Assembly: GCA_017399225.1 (NCBI GenBank)
Contig: JAFQEB010000134.1
Location: forward strand, 1 to 13,316
Source of the DNA: Clostridia bacterium
GTDB taxonomy: Bacteria > Bacillota_A > Clostridia > Christensenellales > Aristaeellaceae
Length of the DNA: 13,316 bases
Reading direction: 5' to 3'
How positions within the stretch are numbered: position 1 is the stretch's first letter; each line of letters starts with the position of its first letter. Position numbers and translations under genes: made by a program. The notes under the pieces were generated by a model. It saw only the letters and a program-made list of their open reading frames with translations. It was not told the DNA's origin and did not search any database. Below, piece after piece: positions 1 to 12,900 of this stretch.

Positions 1-2422
<2,422 letters not shown>

Positions 2423-2425
2423 TTC

Positions 2426-2495
2426 CATCCGTAATGCAGACCCTGCGGAGGCAGCATGATCCCCGATCCGCTGCTGCCCCGCGGTCTGCCGGATG
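2426..2495 (+). other. Long imperfect hairpin in the rpoB-rpoC spacer
   Basis: Starting four bases after the rpoB stop, the spacer can fold into a stem of 24 base pairs in four blocks. CATCCG 2426-2431 pairs with 2490-2495; GCAGACC 2436-2442 with 2483-2489; GCGG 2445-2448 with 2479-2482; GGCAGCA 2450-2456 with 2472-2478. The bulges (TAAT, CT and A) are all on the 5' arm, and the loop is 15 bases (2457-2471). No T-tract follows, so it is not a typical terminator. A role in processing or differential stability of the rpoBC message, or in attenuation, is inference. The complementarity itself is directly visible. Confidence 0.7.
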
Positions 2496-2502
2496 CCGAT
2501 AG

Positions 2503-2559
2503 AGCCGGCCATGCCGGCAAGGGCTATGGCCCGCATCGAGGCCGGAAGGTTGCCCGGCC
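2503..2559 (+). other. Two short GC-rich hairpins upstream of rpoC
   Basis: GCCGG at 2504-2508 can pair with CCGGC at 2514-2518 over a 5-base loop, and GGCCGG at 2540-2545 with CCGGCC at 2554-2559 over an 8-base loop. Together with the large hairpin at 2426-2495 they leave little unpaired sequence before the rpoC ribosome binding site. Short GC-rich pairings arise often by chance at this base composition, so these are weaker than the large hairpin. Confidence 0.4.
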
Positions 2560-2568
2560 ACGACAGTG

Positions 2569-2586
2569 AAGGGAGCGTGAACCCTT

Positions 2587-2589
<3 letters not shown>
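2569..2589 (+). promoter_or_regulatory. Ribosome binding site and TTG start of rpoC
   Basis: AAGGGAG (2569-2575) lies 11 bases before TTG at 2587-2589. An in-frame TGA at 2578-2580 blocks any earlier start. The protein read from TTG ([16 protein letters not shown]) matches the usual beta-prime N-terminus, so TTG is the start. A GTG at 2577-2579 is in another frame and meets a stop after five codons. Confidence 0.8.
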
Positions 2590-6582
<3,993 letters not shown>

Positions 6583-6590
6583 TCAATATC

Positions 6591-6626
6591 AACTGCGCCC
6601 GGGAGCAATTCCGGGCGCAGTTTTTT
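6591..6626 (+). terminator. Rho-independent terminator after rpoC
   Basis: A perfect 12-bp stem (6591-6602 with 6611-6622) encloses an 8-base loop, GAGCAATT, and overlaps a run of six T at 6621-6626. It sits 9 bases after the rpoC stop and should end the rpoBC transcript. The T-run is followed directly by the GAGG ribosome binding site of the next gene. Confidence 0.93.
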
Positions 6627-6635
6627 GAGGTGCTT

Positions 6636-7250
6636 ATGCCCATCACCCGCATCAATAACTATAACGATCCCCGCTTTTCCCCCGAAGCATTGCGCCAGCA
6701 CGGCTGCTATCTGGTGGATGGCCAGGCCTGCGAGGTGCGCATCGTCTCGAAGGATACAGCCATCGTCACCGGCTGCCCTGTGCAGCGGCTTTCCGCGCTG
6801 ATTGAGGCCTTCCGCTTCAACGCGCCGCACATCACCCGCTTCACCGATGTTGCCGACTGCATCCTGGCGGAGCTGCCTCCCCTTCCCACCTTCCCCGTCC
6901 GCTTATCGGACATACAGCCCTCCCAGTTCTTTGTGGACGAGGAGAAGCTGGCCGCTGTCCGCAGCTTCATCCATGCCCCGGAGGACATTATCGTCCCCGT
7001 CATTACCCATGAAGGGCGATACATATCACTGGATGGGCATACGCGGCTCTACCTCGCCGTGCAGCAGAGCTGGCAAAGCGTGCTCGCTGTCCATGATACA
7101 GCTGACGACGTGCTTCTCGCCTTCGCCAAAGAAGCTTCCCGGCGCGGTGTACACACGCCGGCAGATTTGACGCTGCTTTCCCATGCAGAGTACGAGGTAC
7201 GGTGGAACCAATTCTGTGATACCTTCATGGCCGGACTGGAGGAAGCTTGA
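6636..7250 (+). CDS. ParB/sulfiredoxin-fold domain protein, function unknown
   Basis: This is a 204-residue soluble protein. Residues about 87-155 resemble a ParB-like N-terminal fold: VRLSDIQPSQFFVDEEKL, a strand EDIIVPVITHEGRY, then LDGHTRLYLA, with the D-G-H-x-R signature at 133-137. The C-terminal part (ASRRGVHTPADLTLLSHAEY, then a W and C-rich segment) resembles a small Firmicutes family with DGHTR and a GI-x-T-x-ADL tail, recalled from memory and not searched. The start is ATG at 6636, five bases after GAGG (6627-6630); GTG at 6630 overlaps that site and is rejected. There is no promoter between rpoC and this gene, and the rpoC terminator lies immediately upstream, so expression probably depends on read-through or on a promoter inside rpoC. 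It is a stand-alone copy without a parA partner, so chromosome segregation is unlikely. No specific function is assigned. Confidence 0.72.
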   Translation: MPITRINNYNDPRFSPEALRQHGCYLVDGQACEVRIVSKDTAIVTGCPVQRLSALIEAFRFNAPHITRFTDVADCILAELPPLPTFPVRLSDIQPSQFFVDEEKLAAVRSFIHAPEDIIVPVITHEGRYISLDGHTRLYLAVQQSWQSVLAVHDTADDVLLAFAKEASRRGVHTPADLTLLSHAEYEVRWNQFCDTFMAGLEEA

Positions 7251-7275
7251 CCGCCCCGGCCGTCCGTGCTATAAT
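7247..7275 (+). promoter_or_regulatory. Sigma-A-type promoter for the acetyltransferase-kinase pair
   Basis: TTGACC (7247-7252) and TATAAT (7270-7275) are separated by exactly 17 bases: one mismatch at -35 and a perfect -10. The -35 box overlaps the TGA stop (7248-7250) of the ParB-like gene. Transcription should start near A7282, leaving a leader of about 22 bases with a GGGGGTG ribosome binding site before ATG at 7304. Confidence 0.87.
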
Positions 7276-7303
7276 GCCGACATCACTGAACGGGGGTGCC
7301 GCC

Positions 7304-7822
7304 ATGATCCGCCTGATCGAGCCCTGCGAGGCCTATATGACCTCCTACACCGAAGCCTTTGACGAGTACGAAAGCTATCCGCGCCGGGCCGGGAATCCCT
7401 TCAGCGACCCGTATGGCGGCAATCTCCTTGCCCGTCTGGACGACATGCGCCACGCCCGCAACCTGCCCGAGGGCTGGGTCGGCGCCACCACCTACTGGCT
7501 GGTGGATGACGAAGCGCAGCGCTTCCTGGGGCAGATCGATATCCGCCACAGCCTGACAGAAAGCCTCCTGCGCTACGGCGGCCACATTGGCTATGCCATC
7601 CGCCTGGGCGAGTGGAACAAAGGCTACGGCACGCAGATGCTCTCCCTGGCGCTGCCCTACGCAAAGAGCATCGGCATCGACCGCTGCCTGATCACCTGCG
7701 ACGACGACAACCCCGGCTCCGCCCGCGTGATGGAGAAGAACGGCTTCGTCCTCGCCGACAAGGTGGACAATGTGATCGACGGCTGCCCGATCGTGACACG
7801 TCGATACTGGAAGAATCTCTGA
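7304..7822 (+). CDS. GNAT family N-acetyltransferase
   Basis: This 172-residue protein fits the GNAT superfamily, which transfers acetyl from acetyl-CoA to an amine. WLVDDEAQRFLGQIDIRH (65-82) matches strands 2-3. GGHIGYAIRLGEWNKGYGTQML (92-113) is motif A with the G-x-G pyrophosphate loop (GYG, 107-109); the usual Arg/Gln opening the loop is Trp here. CDDDNPGSARVMEKNGF is motif B with the conserved Asn and Lys-Asn-Gly-Phe end. The layout resembles the predicted acetyltransferase group COG3981 (from memory). The start is ATG 7304, after GGGGG at 7292-7296. In-frame starts at 7247 and 7274 lie inside the promoter and are rejected. The shikimate-kinase-like gene follows after 17 bases, so the two are probably cotranscribed. 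The substrate cannot be read from the sequence. Confidence 0.88.
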   Translation: MIRLIEPCEAYMTSYTEAFDEYESYPRRAGNPFSDPYGGNLLARLDDMRHARNLPEGWVGATTYWLVDDEAQRFLGQIDIRHSLTESLLRYGGHIGYAIRLGEWNKGYGTQMLSLALPYAKSIGIDRCLITCDDDNPGSARVMEKNGFVLADKVDNVIDGCPIVTRRYWKNL

Positions 7823-7839
7823 CGAAAGAAGGCACTGCA

Positions 7840-8337
7840 ATGCAGAATCTGATCCTCATCGGAATGCCGGGCTGCGGCAAATCCACCGTCGGCGTGGTGC
7901 TGGCCAAAGCACTGGGCATGGACTTTATCGACTCCGACCTGGTGATCCAGAAGACGACCGGCAAGCGCCTGTCTCAGATCATTGACGAAAGCGGCGACGA
8001 GGGTTTCCGCGAGGTGGAGAACCGCGTCAATGCCCAGCTGGAGGCCGATAACAGCATCATCGCCACCGGCGGCAGCGTCGTCTACGGCAAGGAGGCCATG
8101 CGCCACCTCAAGGCCATCGGCACGGTCATTTACCTGAAGCTCAGCTACGCCTCCATTGAGGATCGTCTTGGCGATCTGCACGCCCGGGGCGTGACCATCC
8201 AGCCCGGCTGGACGCTGCGCGACCTCTACAACGAGCGCTGCCCGCTCTATGAGCGCTGGGCGGACGTCACCATCGACTGTGAGGAACTGCGCCTGCGCGA
8301 GGTCGTCGCCGAGCTCCGTGCCCGCCTGGAAAAGTGA
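7840..8337 (+). CDS. Shikimate-kinase-like P-loop kinase
   Basis: This 165-residue P-loop kinase has the shikimate kinase layout. Walker A is GMPGCGKST (8-16). D31-S-D33 matches the metal/shikimate Asp pair. FREVE with R57 matches the shikimate-binding Arg. The lid and last helix region (TLRDLYNERCPLYERWADV) carries the R-x-P-L-Y motif of the family. Differences: the usual G-G-G shikimate/Walker B loop is ATGGSVVY (75-82), and the lid reads LHARGVTIQPGW. Related GGS-type proteins are common in Clostridia (from memory) and are normally annotated shikimate kinase. No other aro gene is present, so phosphorylation of shikimate is likely but not assured. The start is ATG 7840, seven bases after AAAGAAGG; an in-frame extension back to 7612 would overlap the acetyltransferase and is rejected. 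Its 17-base gap from the acetyltransferase gene indicates one operon. Confidence 0.85.
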   Translation: MQNLILIGMPGCGKSTVGVVLAKALGMDFIDSDLVIQKTTGKRLSQIIDESGDEGFREVENRVNAQLEADNSIIATGGSVVYGKEAMRHLKAIGTVIYLKLSYASIEDRLGDLHARGVTIQPGWTLRDLYNERCPLYERWADVTIDCEELRLREVVAELRARLEK

Positions 8338-8366
8338 AATTTTCTTGAAGAAAACGCAAAAATCCC

Positions 8367-8395
8367 TTGACATGCCGCGCCAACTGTGATATCAT
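8367..8395 (+). promoter_or_regulatory. Promoter of tRNA-Val
   Basis: TTGACA (8367-8372, perfect -35) and TATCAT (8390-8395, one mismatch in -10) are separated by 17 bases. Transcription should begin near 8402, giving a 5' leader of about 36 bases to be removed by RNase P before the tRNA at 8438. The 29 bases between the kinase stop and this promoter hold an AT-rich perfect inverted repeat (8340-8354) of unclear role. Confidence 0.9.
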
Positions 8396-8437
8396 ATCTC
8401 ATGTTGACGGCGTAACTGCCCGATACCAAATGGATAT

Positions 8438-8511
8438 GGGATTATAGCTCAGTTGGTTAGAGCGCCACGTTGACATCGTGGAGGTCATAGGTTCGAGCCC
8501 TACTAATCCCA
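8438..8511 (+). tRNA. tRNA-Val (anticodon GAC)
   Basis: A complete 74-base cloverleaf is visible. The acceptor stem GGGATTA (8438-8444) pairs with TAATCCC (8504-8510), with discriminator A8511. The D-stem is GCTC/GAGC. The anticodon stem CCACG/CGTGG encloses loop TTGACAT, with anticodon GAC at 8472-8474, specifying valine. The variable loop is AGGTC, and the T-arm is ATAGG-TTCGAGC-CCTAC. CCA is not encoded. The outermost T-stem pair (A8487 with C8503) is a mismatch; the other four T-stem pairs are intact. Confidence 0.96.
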
Positions 8512-8514
8512 CTG

Positions 8515-8541
8515 AAACCGCAGGAATGTCCTGCGGTTTTT
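8515..8541 (+). terminator. Rho-independent terminator of tRNA-Val
   Basis: A perfect 11-bp stem, AAACCGCAGGA 8515-8525 with 8529-8539, closes on a 3-base loop (ATG) and runs into five T (8537-8541). It begins 4 bases after the tRNA 3' end and probably also stops read-through from the acetyltransferase-kinase operon. Confidence 0.93.
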
Positions 8542-8547
8542 CTTTAT

Positions 8548-8664
8548 GCGCCACGTTGATATCGTAGAGGGGCTGAAGCTGCCCCCGTGGGCGAAGCAGC
8601 GAGGCGCAAACCTGCTGAGCACAGGAGCGCAGCAAGACCACAGGTTCACGCCCTGCCGCTCCCT
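8548..8664 (+). pseudogene. Broken tRNA-like element with an insert
   Basis: Bases 8548-8570 repeat the anticodon arm of the adjacent tRNA-Val (8462-8484) with 21 of 23 identical; one change turns anticodon GAC into GAT. Bases 8640-8656 form a T-arm, ACAGG-TTCACGC-CCTGC, followed by an acceptor-like 3' strand CGCTCCC. Between them lies an insert of about 69 bases (8571-8639) with its own inverted repeats, for example GCTGC with GCAGC. No 5' acceptor strand or D-arm precedes it. GGAGCG (8624-8629), inside the insert, could pair with CGCTCC (8657-8662) to form an acceptor/T-arm minihelix. It cannot make a normal tRNA. It could be a decayed tRNA gene, a recombination scar, or a small structured RNA; transcription would need read-through of the terminator at 8515-8541. 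Confidence 0.6.
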
Positions 8665-8667
8665 CTG

Positions 8668-8703
8668 AAAAGCCCTCGGAACACATTGGTTCCGAGGGCT
8701 TTT
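8668..8703. terminator. Bidirectional terminator between convergent units
   Basis: A perfect 15-bp stem (8668-8682 with 8689-8703) with a 6-base loop (ACATTG) has AAAA on the left and TTTT on the right, so it can act from either side. It lies 23 bases beyond the stop of the minus-strand GGDEF gene and just after the tRNA-like element. Confidence 0.9.
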
Positions 8704-8726
8704 GTATGTTCTGCATAGCCGGGCTG

Positions 8727-9782
8727 TTATACCAGCTCCCCGGCTGCCTGAATATAGACGGCCAGCATCCTGGCAATAAAGAACATGATGGCGTACTCAT
8801 CATCCTGCCAGATCCGCAGATTCTTCGGCTCCGCACACACCAGGTAGCCGAAGGTCTTATCCTGTATGCCGACTCTGATGATCAGCACAGTTTCGAATTC
8901 CCTGGCCCGGCACATTTCAAACATGCTGCGGGACTTGCCCGCCATGTTGCTGATCTCATTCGTGGTATAAACGTCATCGTGGATGAGCTGATCCAGATCA
9001 TGCACCTCGCCCAGGGAATTGCCATGCCTGATGCTCCTGAACTGACCGTCTTTTTCGACATAATAAAGATCGGATATCCGCATGTCGTCATCCAGCACCT
9101 CGAGCATGGCCTTCAGCTTGTCGGACAGGGCGGAGCGGGAGTCAAACCGGCAGGACAGATCATGGAAAATCGCATACATTCCCCTGCTCGCCAGGGTTTG
9201 CATGGAAATATTCTTGTGCTTCTCTTCCACGTAGATGATGTAGCAGTTCCTGCCCTTTGTTTTGCCCCTGTACAGCGTCTTGTCTACCAGGGTGAACAAA
9301 GTTGCATAGTCCTGCGCATCCCTGGGGAACACTGCGCTGCCGATCGTGCCGGTAATGAAGGGCTCGTAGTCCTCAAGATCGATGTTCTTCCGCAGCACGT
9401 TGAAGTCTGAGTAAAGGCCCGCAAAGAACGCCTTCAGCTGGTCGTAGCTGGTATCCCTGAAGTTCACGATCAGGAACTCGTCGCCGCCATACCGGCCCGC
9501 AACAGCATGATCCCCAAGGTACCGTTCCAGATCGCCCGACACGCCCGCCAGCACGCCGTCGCCGGTCTTGTGGCCATACGTATCGTTGATGAACTTGAAG
9601 TTATCCAGATCCAGAAGGGCCAGGGCAAAGGGCACCTGGTTCTCCACAAGACTCTGGATGAATCCGACGATATGCTGCCTGGACACAAGCCCTGTCAGCG
9701 AGTCGATCACGTTCTCCACGTCGCTTGACCTGAATACCTGCTCAAAGTACGGATACTTCAGCAACTGCTCCTTGGTATACAT
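8727..9782 (-). CDS. GGDEF-domain diguanylate cyclase with C-terminal GAF-like region
   Basis: This 351-residue protein should make the second messenger c-di-GMP from two GTP. The GGDEF domain spans about residues 22-190: DSLTGL at 27-32; LLDLDNFKFINDTYGHKTGD with metal ligand D58; and an intact GGDEF at 99-103. The inhibitory I-site (R-x-x-D ending six residues before GGDEF) is absent, as G-D-H-A stands there. Residues about 205-351 look like a GAF-type sensor (FHDLSCRFD..., RISDLYYVEKDGQFRSI, ETVLIIRVGIQDKTFGYLVC). Having the sensor after the catalytic domain is the reverse of the commonest order. No transmembrane segment or signal peptide is seen, so it is probably cytoplasmic. The start is ATG at 9782, five bases after GGAGG (9788-9792). 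A longer reading from 9869 is rejected because the promoter lies inside it. Codon use is less GC-biased than in the flanking genes. Confidence 0.92.
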   Translation of the reverse strand: MYTKEQLLKYPYFEQVFRSSDVENVIDSLTGLVSRQHIVGFIQSLVENQVPFALALLDLDNFKFINDTYGHKTGDGVLAGVSGDLERYLGDHAVAGRYGGDEFLIVNFRDTSYDQLKAFFAGLYSDFNVLRKNIDLEDYEPFITGTIGSAVFPRDAQDYATLFTLVDKTLYRGKTKGRNCYIIYVEEKHKNISMQTLASRGMYAIFHDLSCRFDSRSALSDKLKAMLEVLDDDMRISDLYYVEKDGQFRSIRHGNSLGEVHDLDQLIHDDVYTTNEISNMAGKSRSMFEMCRAREFETVLIIRVGIQDKTFGYLVCAEPKNLRIWQDDEYAIMFFIARMLAVYIQAAGELV

Positions 9783-9855
9783 GCAGTCCTCCAAAAAGAA
9801 CACGTTTTTGCCGGTTTCTCTGCAAAGCATCATGAATGCGGATGCTCTGTTCACC

Positions 9856-9864
9856 ATTATACCA
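9856..9864 (-). promoter_or_regulatory. Extended -10 promoter of the GGDEF gene
   Basis: Read on the minus strand, TGG-TATAAT (9864 to 9856) is a perfect -10 with the TGN extension. No good -35 is present at 17-18 bases. A run of seven A (minus strand, 9903-9897) lies about 48-54 bases before the predicted start near 9849 and could act as an UP element. The leader to ATG 9782 is about 67 bases. Confidence 0.78.
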
Positions 9865-9916
9865 TACAATGGCGATCAATACAGCACCCTGCTGCGTTTT
9901 TTTCTGCACGGTAGAA

Positions 9917-9947
9917 GGCCCCTGCAGCCAAATCGACTGCAGGGGCC
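9917..9947 (-). terminator. Terminator after the pectate lyase gene
   Basis: An 11-bp perfect stem (9917-9927 with 9937-9947) with a 9-base loop begins 14 bases past the lyase stop codon on the minus strand. The following tract reads TTCTAC, a weak T-run, so termination may be incomplete and could feed into the GGDEF gene. Confidence 0.72.
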
Positions 9948-9961
9948 CTTGGCTTAAACCG

Positions 9962-12900
9962 TTACTTGGCAGCCTCCACCAGCTGCAGGAAGCCCTGCAT
10001 GTTGATAGAGCCGTCCTCATTGCGCTCCACGCCCTTGAACTCCAGGGACTGGAACCAGTCGGCGGTGACCTCCTGGCCGGCCGCGTTGACGGACTTGGCG
10101 CCGTCCCAGTAGTAGCAGCTGTCGTTCAGGTAGGCGGCAGGATCCTGCGTGCCCTTGACCTTGAACTCATCGCCCTCGGCCTTGTCGCCCAGGGGCAGGG
10201 TGTCGTCCTTGAAGGAGATGACGCCCTTGGCCTGGTAGGCGGTGTTCTGCTCGATGTTGGTGTAGAAGGCCACGTTGTAGCGGCCGTTGTTGTAGCTGAC
10301 GCTGTTCTCCACGATCACGTCCGGGCAGGAGTTGGAGTCGATGCCCTTGGACTTGTTGAAGAAGGCGTAGGAATTCTCCAGCCGGTGCGCACCGGGGATG
10401 TTGGAGCCGCCCAGCTTGAAGCCGTTGCCGTTGCCCGCGTCGGTGCCATCCTCCAGGATGCCGTTGGCATAGGCCACAGAGTTGCGGATGGTGACCGCGC
10501 CGATGGGGCCGGTCTCGATCTTGGCATAGAGGTCGTAGCCGTCGTCGGCGTTGTTGTAGGCCACGCAGCCGTCCAGCACATTGCCGGGGCCGCAGGTCAG
10601 CTTGGCGGCAAAGCCGTCGGCGTCTTCATAGCCCGCGTCCACATTGCTCCAGGAGGTGCAGTTGAGGATCAGGTTGTAGCTGGGCCACTCGGACACGGGA
10701 TCGGAGCCGGCATAGCGGCTGATCTGGATACCGGTGTTGCCGTTGCGGTAGGTGTGGATGTTCTCCAGGGTGTTGTAATGGCCGGAGACCTGGAATCCCT
10801 TCTGGCCGTTGGCAGCGCCGGTGACGTCAAAGCCGCCGAAGTACCAGTAGTCGCCGCCGTGGACGATACCCGCGCACATGCCCTTGAAGTCCAGCACGGG
10901 ACGGGTCTGCGCCTGAGGATCGGCGATCATGCGGATGGGCTTCTCCGCCGTGCCGTCAATGCCATGGGGGATGCGCAGGGGTTCAACGAAGTTGTAGATG
11001 CCTTCCATCAGCACGATGGTCTGGCCCTCCTGGACGTACTTGACCGCCACAGGCAGGCTCAGCGGACGCTCCCGGGTACCCAGGCCCGCAGGCGCGCCGT
11101 CGGGCGCCACATAGATCTCCTCCAGGCCCGCGTAGGCCACGATGTAGGACACGGCGATCTCCGCGCTCAGGTTCCTGGTGGAGCCCAGCACGCGAGCCTC
11201 GCCCAGGTCCTGCTCGGGGTCGGGCTTGAAGACCAGCTCGATCAGCATTTCGCTGGTGCCGGGAAGGTCAAAGGTGTAGTCGTTGCGGATCTCCGCCTGG
11301 GCGGGGATGCCGGTAGCGACGCACTCCTGCGCCTCATCGCCCTGGCTGATGTACACATCCGCCGTGCCCGCCACGTTGGATACGAAGGACAGGGTGTAGT
11401 CCTTGCTGTTGGAGATCTCCGCAGAGACGATGGACAGGGTGGGATCGACCTTCACGACGGGCTTTTCTTCCTTCGCAGCATCCTGCGCGGGATCGATGAC
11501 CGTCAGCACCACGTCAGAGAAGGTGGCGCGGGCGCGGCGGGCCGCAAAGAAGCCCACATACACGTTTTCAGTATCCATCCGGCTCAGGGCCTCGGTATCG
11601 TAGTCCTTGTACTGGCCGACGATCTCGCCGTCCTGGCCGTAATAGGTGATGAAGTAGCCGGTGTTGTTCTTCTGGATCTCCAGGACGAAGTCGGTCAGCT
11701 CGTCGATCGTCGCGGCCGTCTTATCCAGGATGTCGCGGTTGGTATTGTTGCCGATGATGTTGTAGTTGCTTACCTCCTCGATGGCCTTGCCGGTCGCGGA
11801 GGTCTCCAGCGGATAGGTCACGCCGAGGATGGCCTCGGTGGTTTCGGGCGTGCGGCCCACCTTGGCCAGCGCGCCCAGGCCCAGACGCATGGAATACTTG
11901 GTGCCGGAATCCGCTACCTTGCCGTTGTACCAGTAGTACTCGATCTTGGAGGCCAGCGCCATGTACTGGTTGGTCAGGAAGCTGCCGGTGCCACGGGCAG
12001 GCACGCTGTCCATCGCCATCAGGCCGAAGCCCTCCTGGCCGTTGGAGTAATCCCAGTTATCCACATGCACGTTGGCACGCAGGGTGAAGTTCTGGTCGGC
12101 GGGGATAGCGGTGTAGTAGAAGGCCACGCCGTCGTCGGCATTGGGCTGGATCTTGCCCTTGCCGTTCTCGGAGTAGACAGTCACATAGCCGTCATCATTC
12201 AGGCTGCCGACAAAGCCGTTATCCTTGTCGTTGGTAGAGGGGCCGAACACTGTGAAGCTCCAGGCGCGCTGGGCTTCCTCAGTCGCCGTGGCGATCGCTT
12301 CAGCGGAGATCTCGCCGGCCTCCTCGCCGCGCAGGGCACAGACAGCGAAGGCGTACTTCTCGCCCACCGTCAGGCCGGAAACGGTGAAGGCCGTTTCCTC
12401 GCAGCTGCCGGCGATCTCGCCGTTCACATACACCTCGTAGCCCTCGGCCTCGGCAACGGCGTTCCACACCAGATCCACATTACCCGCGCCCGCGCTGGTG
12501 GCGCTGGTGATGGCGGGCACGCCCAGGGGCAGCACGAAGGCCGCCTTGCCCTCGCAGGTCTTGGCTTCCTCGCCCTCGCGGTTCAGGGACGCACGGAAGG
12601 TGTATTCGCCGGAAGCGTCCGGCTCGAAGGTCAGGGTGTGCTCAGCCTTTTCCGCAATGGAGCGGCGGGTAGCCAGCTCGTTGCCCTCGCCGTCCAGCAT
12701 GGCCACGACCACCTCGTCCGCGCCGTCAAAGCCGATCAGCGCGCTGACGGTAACAGCCACTTCGCCCTCGCCATTGTCCTGGGCAGCGGTGATCGCGGGA
12801 GCCGCCACGGTAGCCCAGGCCGCGCGCATGGGGGCCGCAGCGCCAGCGGGGGTGACGGTCACTTCCAGCTTGAACAGGTAGTTGCTGCCGTCCGGCACGC

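Noticed and set aside
7247..7303. Longer N-terminus for the acetyltransferase from TTG 7247 or ATG 7274
   Set aside because: These codons form or overlap the -35 and -10 boxes and lie upstream of the predicted transcript start.
7612..7839. N-terminal extension of the kinase frame
   Set aside because: It overlaps the acetyltransferase in another frame and reads as low-complexity R, P and L. ATG 7840 has its own ribosome binding site, and the P-loop sits at the usual distance from it.
8545..8665. A second functional tRNA (Ile, GAT)
   Set aside because: There is no 5' acceptor strand or D-arm, and an insert of about 69 bases separates the anticodon arm from the T-arm.
8706..9410. A 234-codon plus-strand frame opposite the GGDEF gene
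   Set aside because: It is the shadow of a clear GGDEF coding frame and has no ribosome binding site or recognisable motif.
9783..9869. Upstream start for the GGDEF protein at 9869
   Set aside because: The extended -10 promoter lies inside this extension, and ATG 9782 has a textbook GGAGG site.
9882..9903. Small plus-strand terminator-like hairpin (5 bp, CCC loop) followed by seven T
   Set aside because: The stem is short and no plus-strand transcript is expected there. The T-run is better read as the A-tract upstream of the minus-strand GGDEF promoter.
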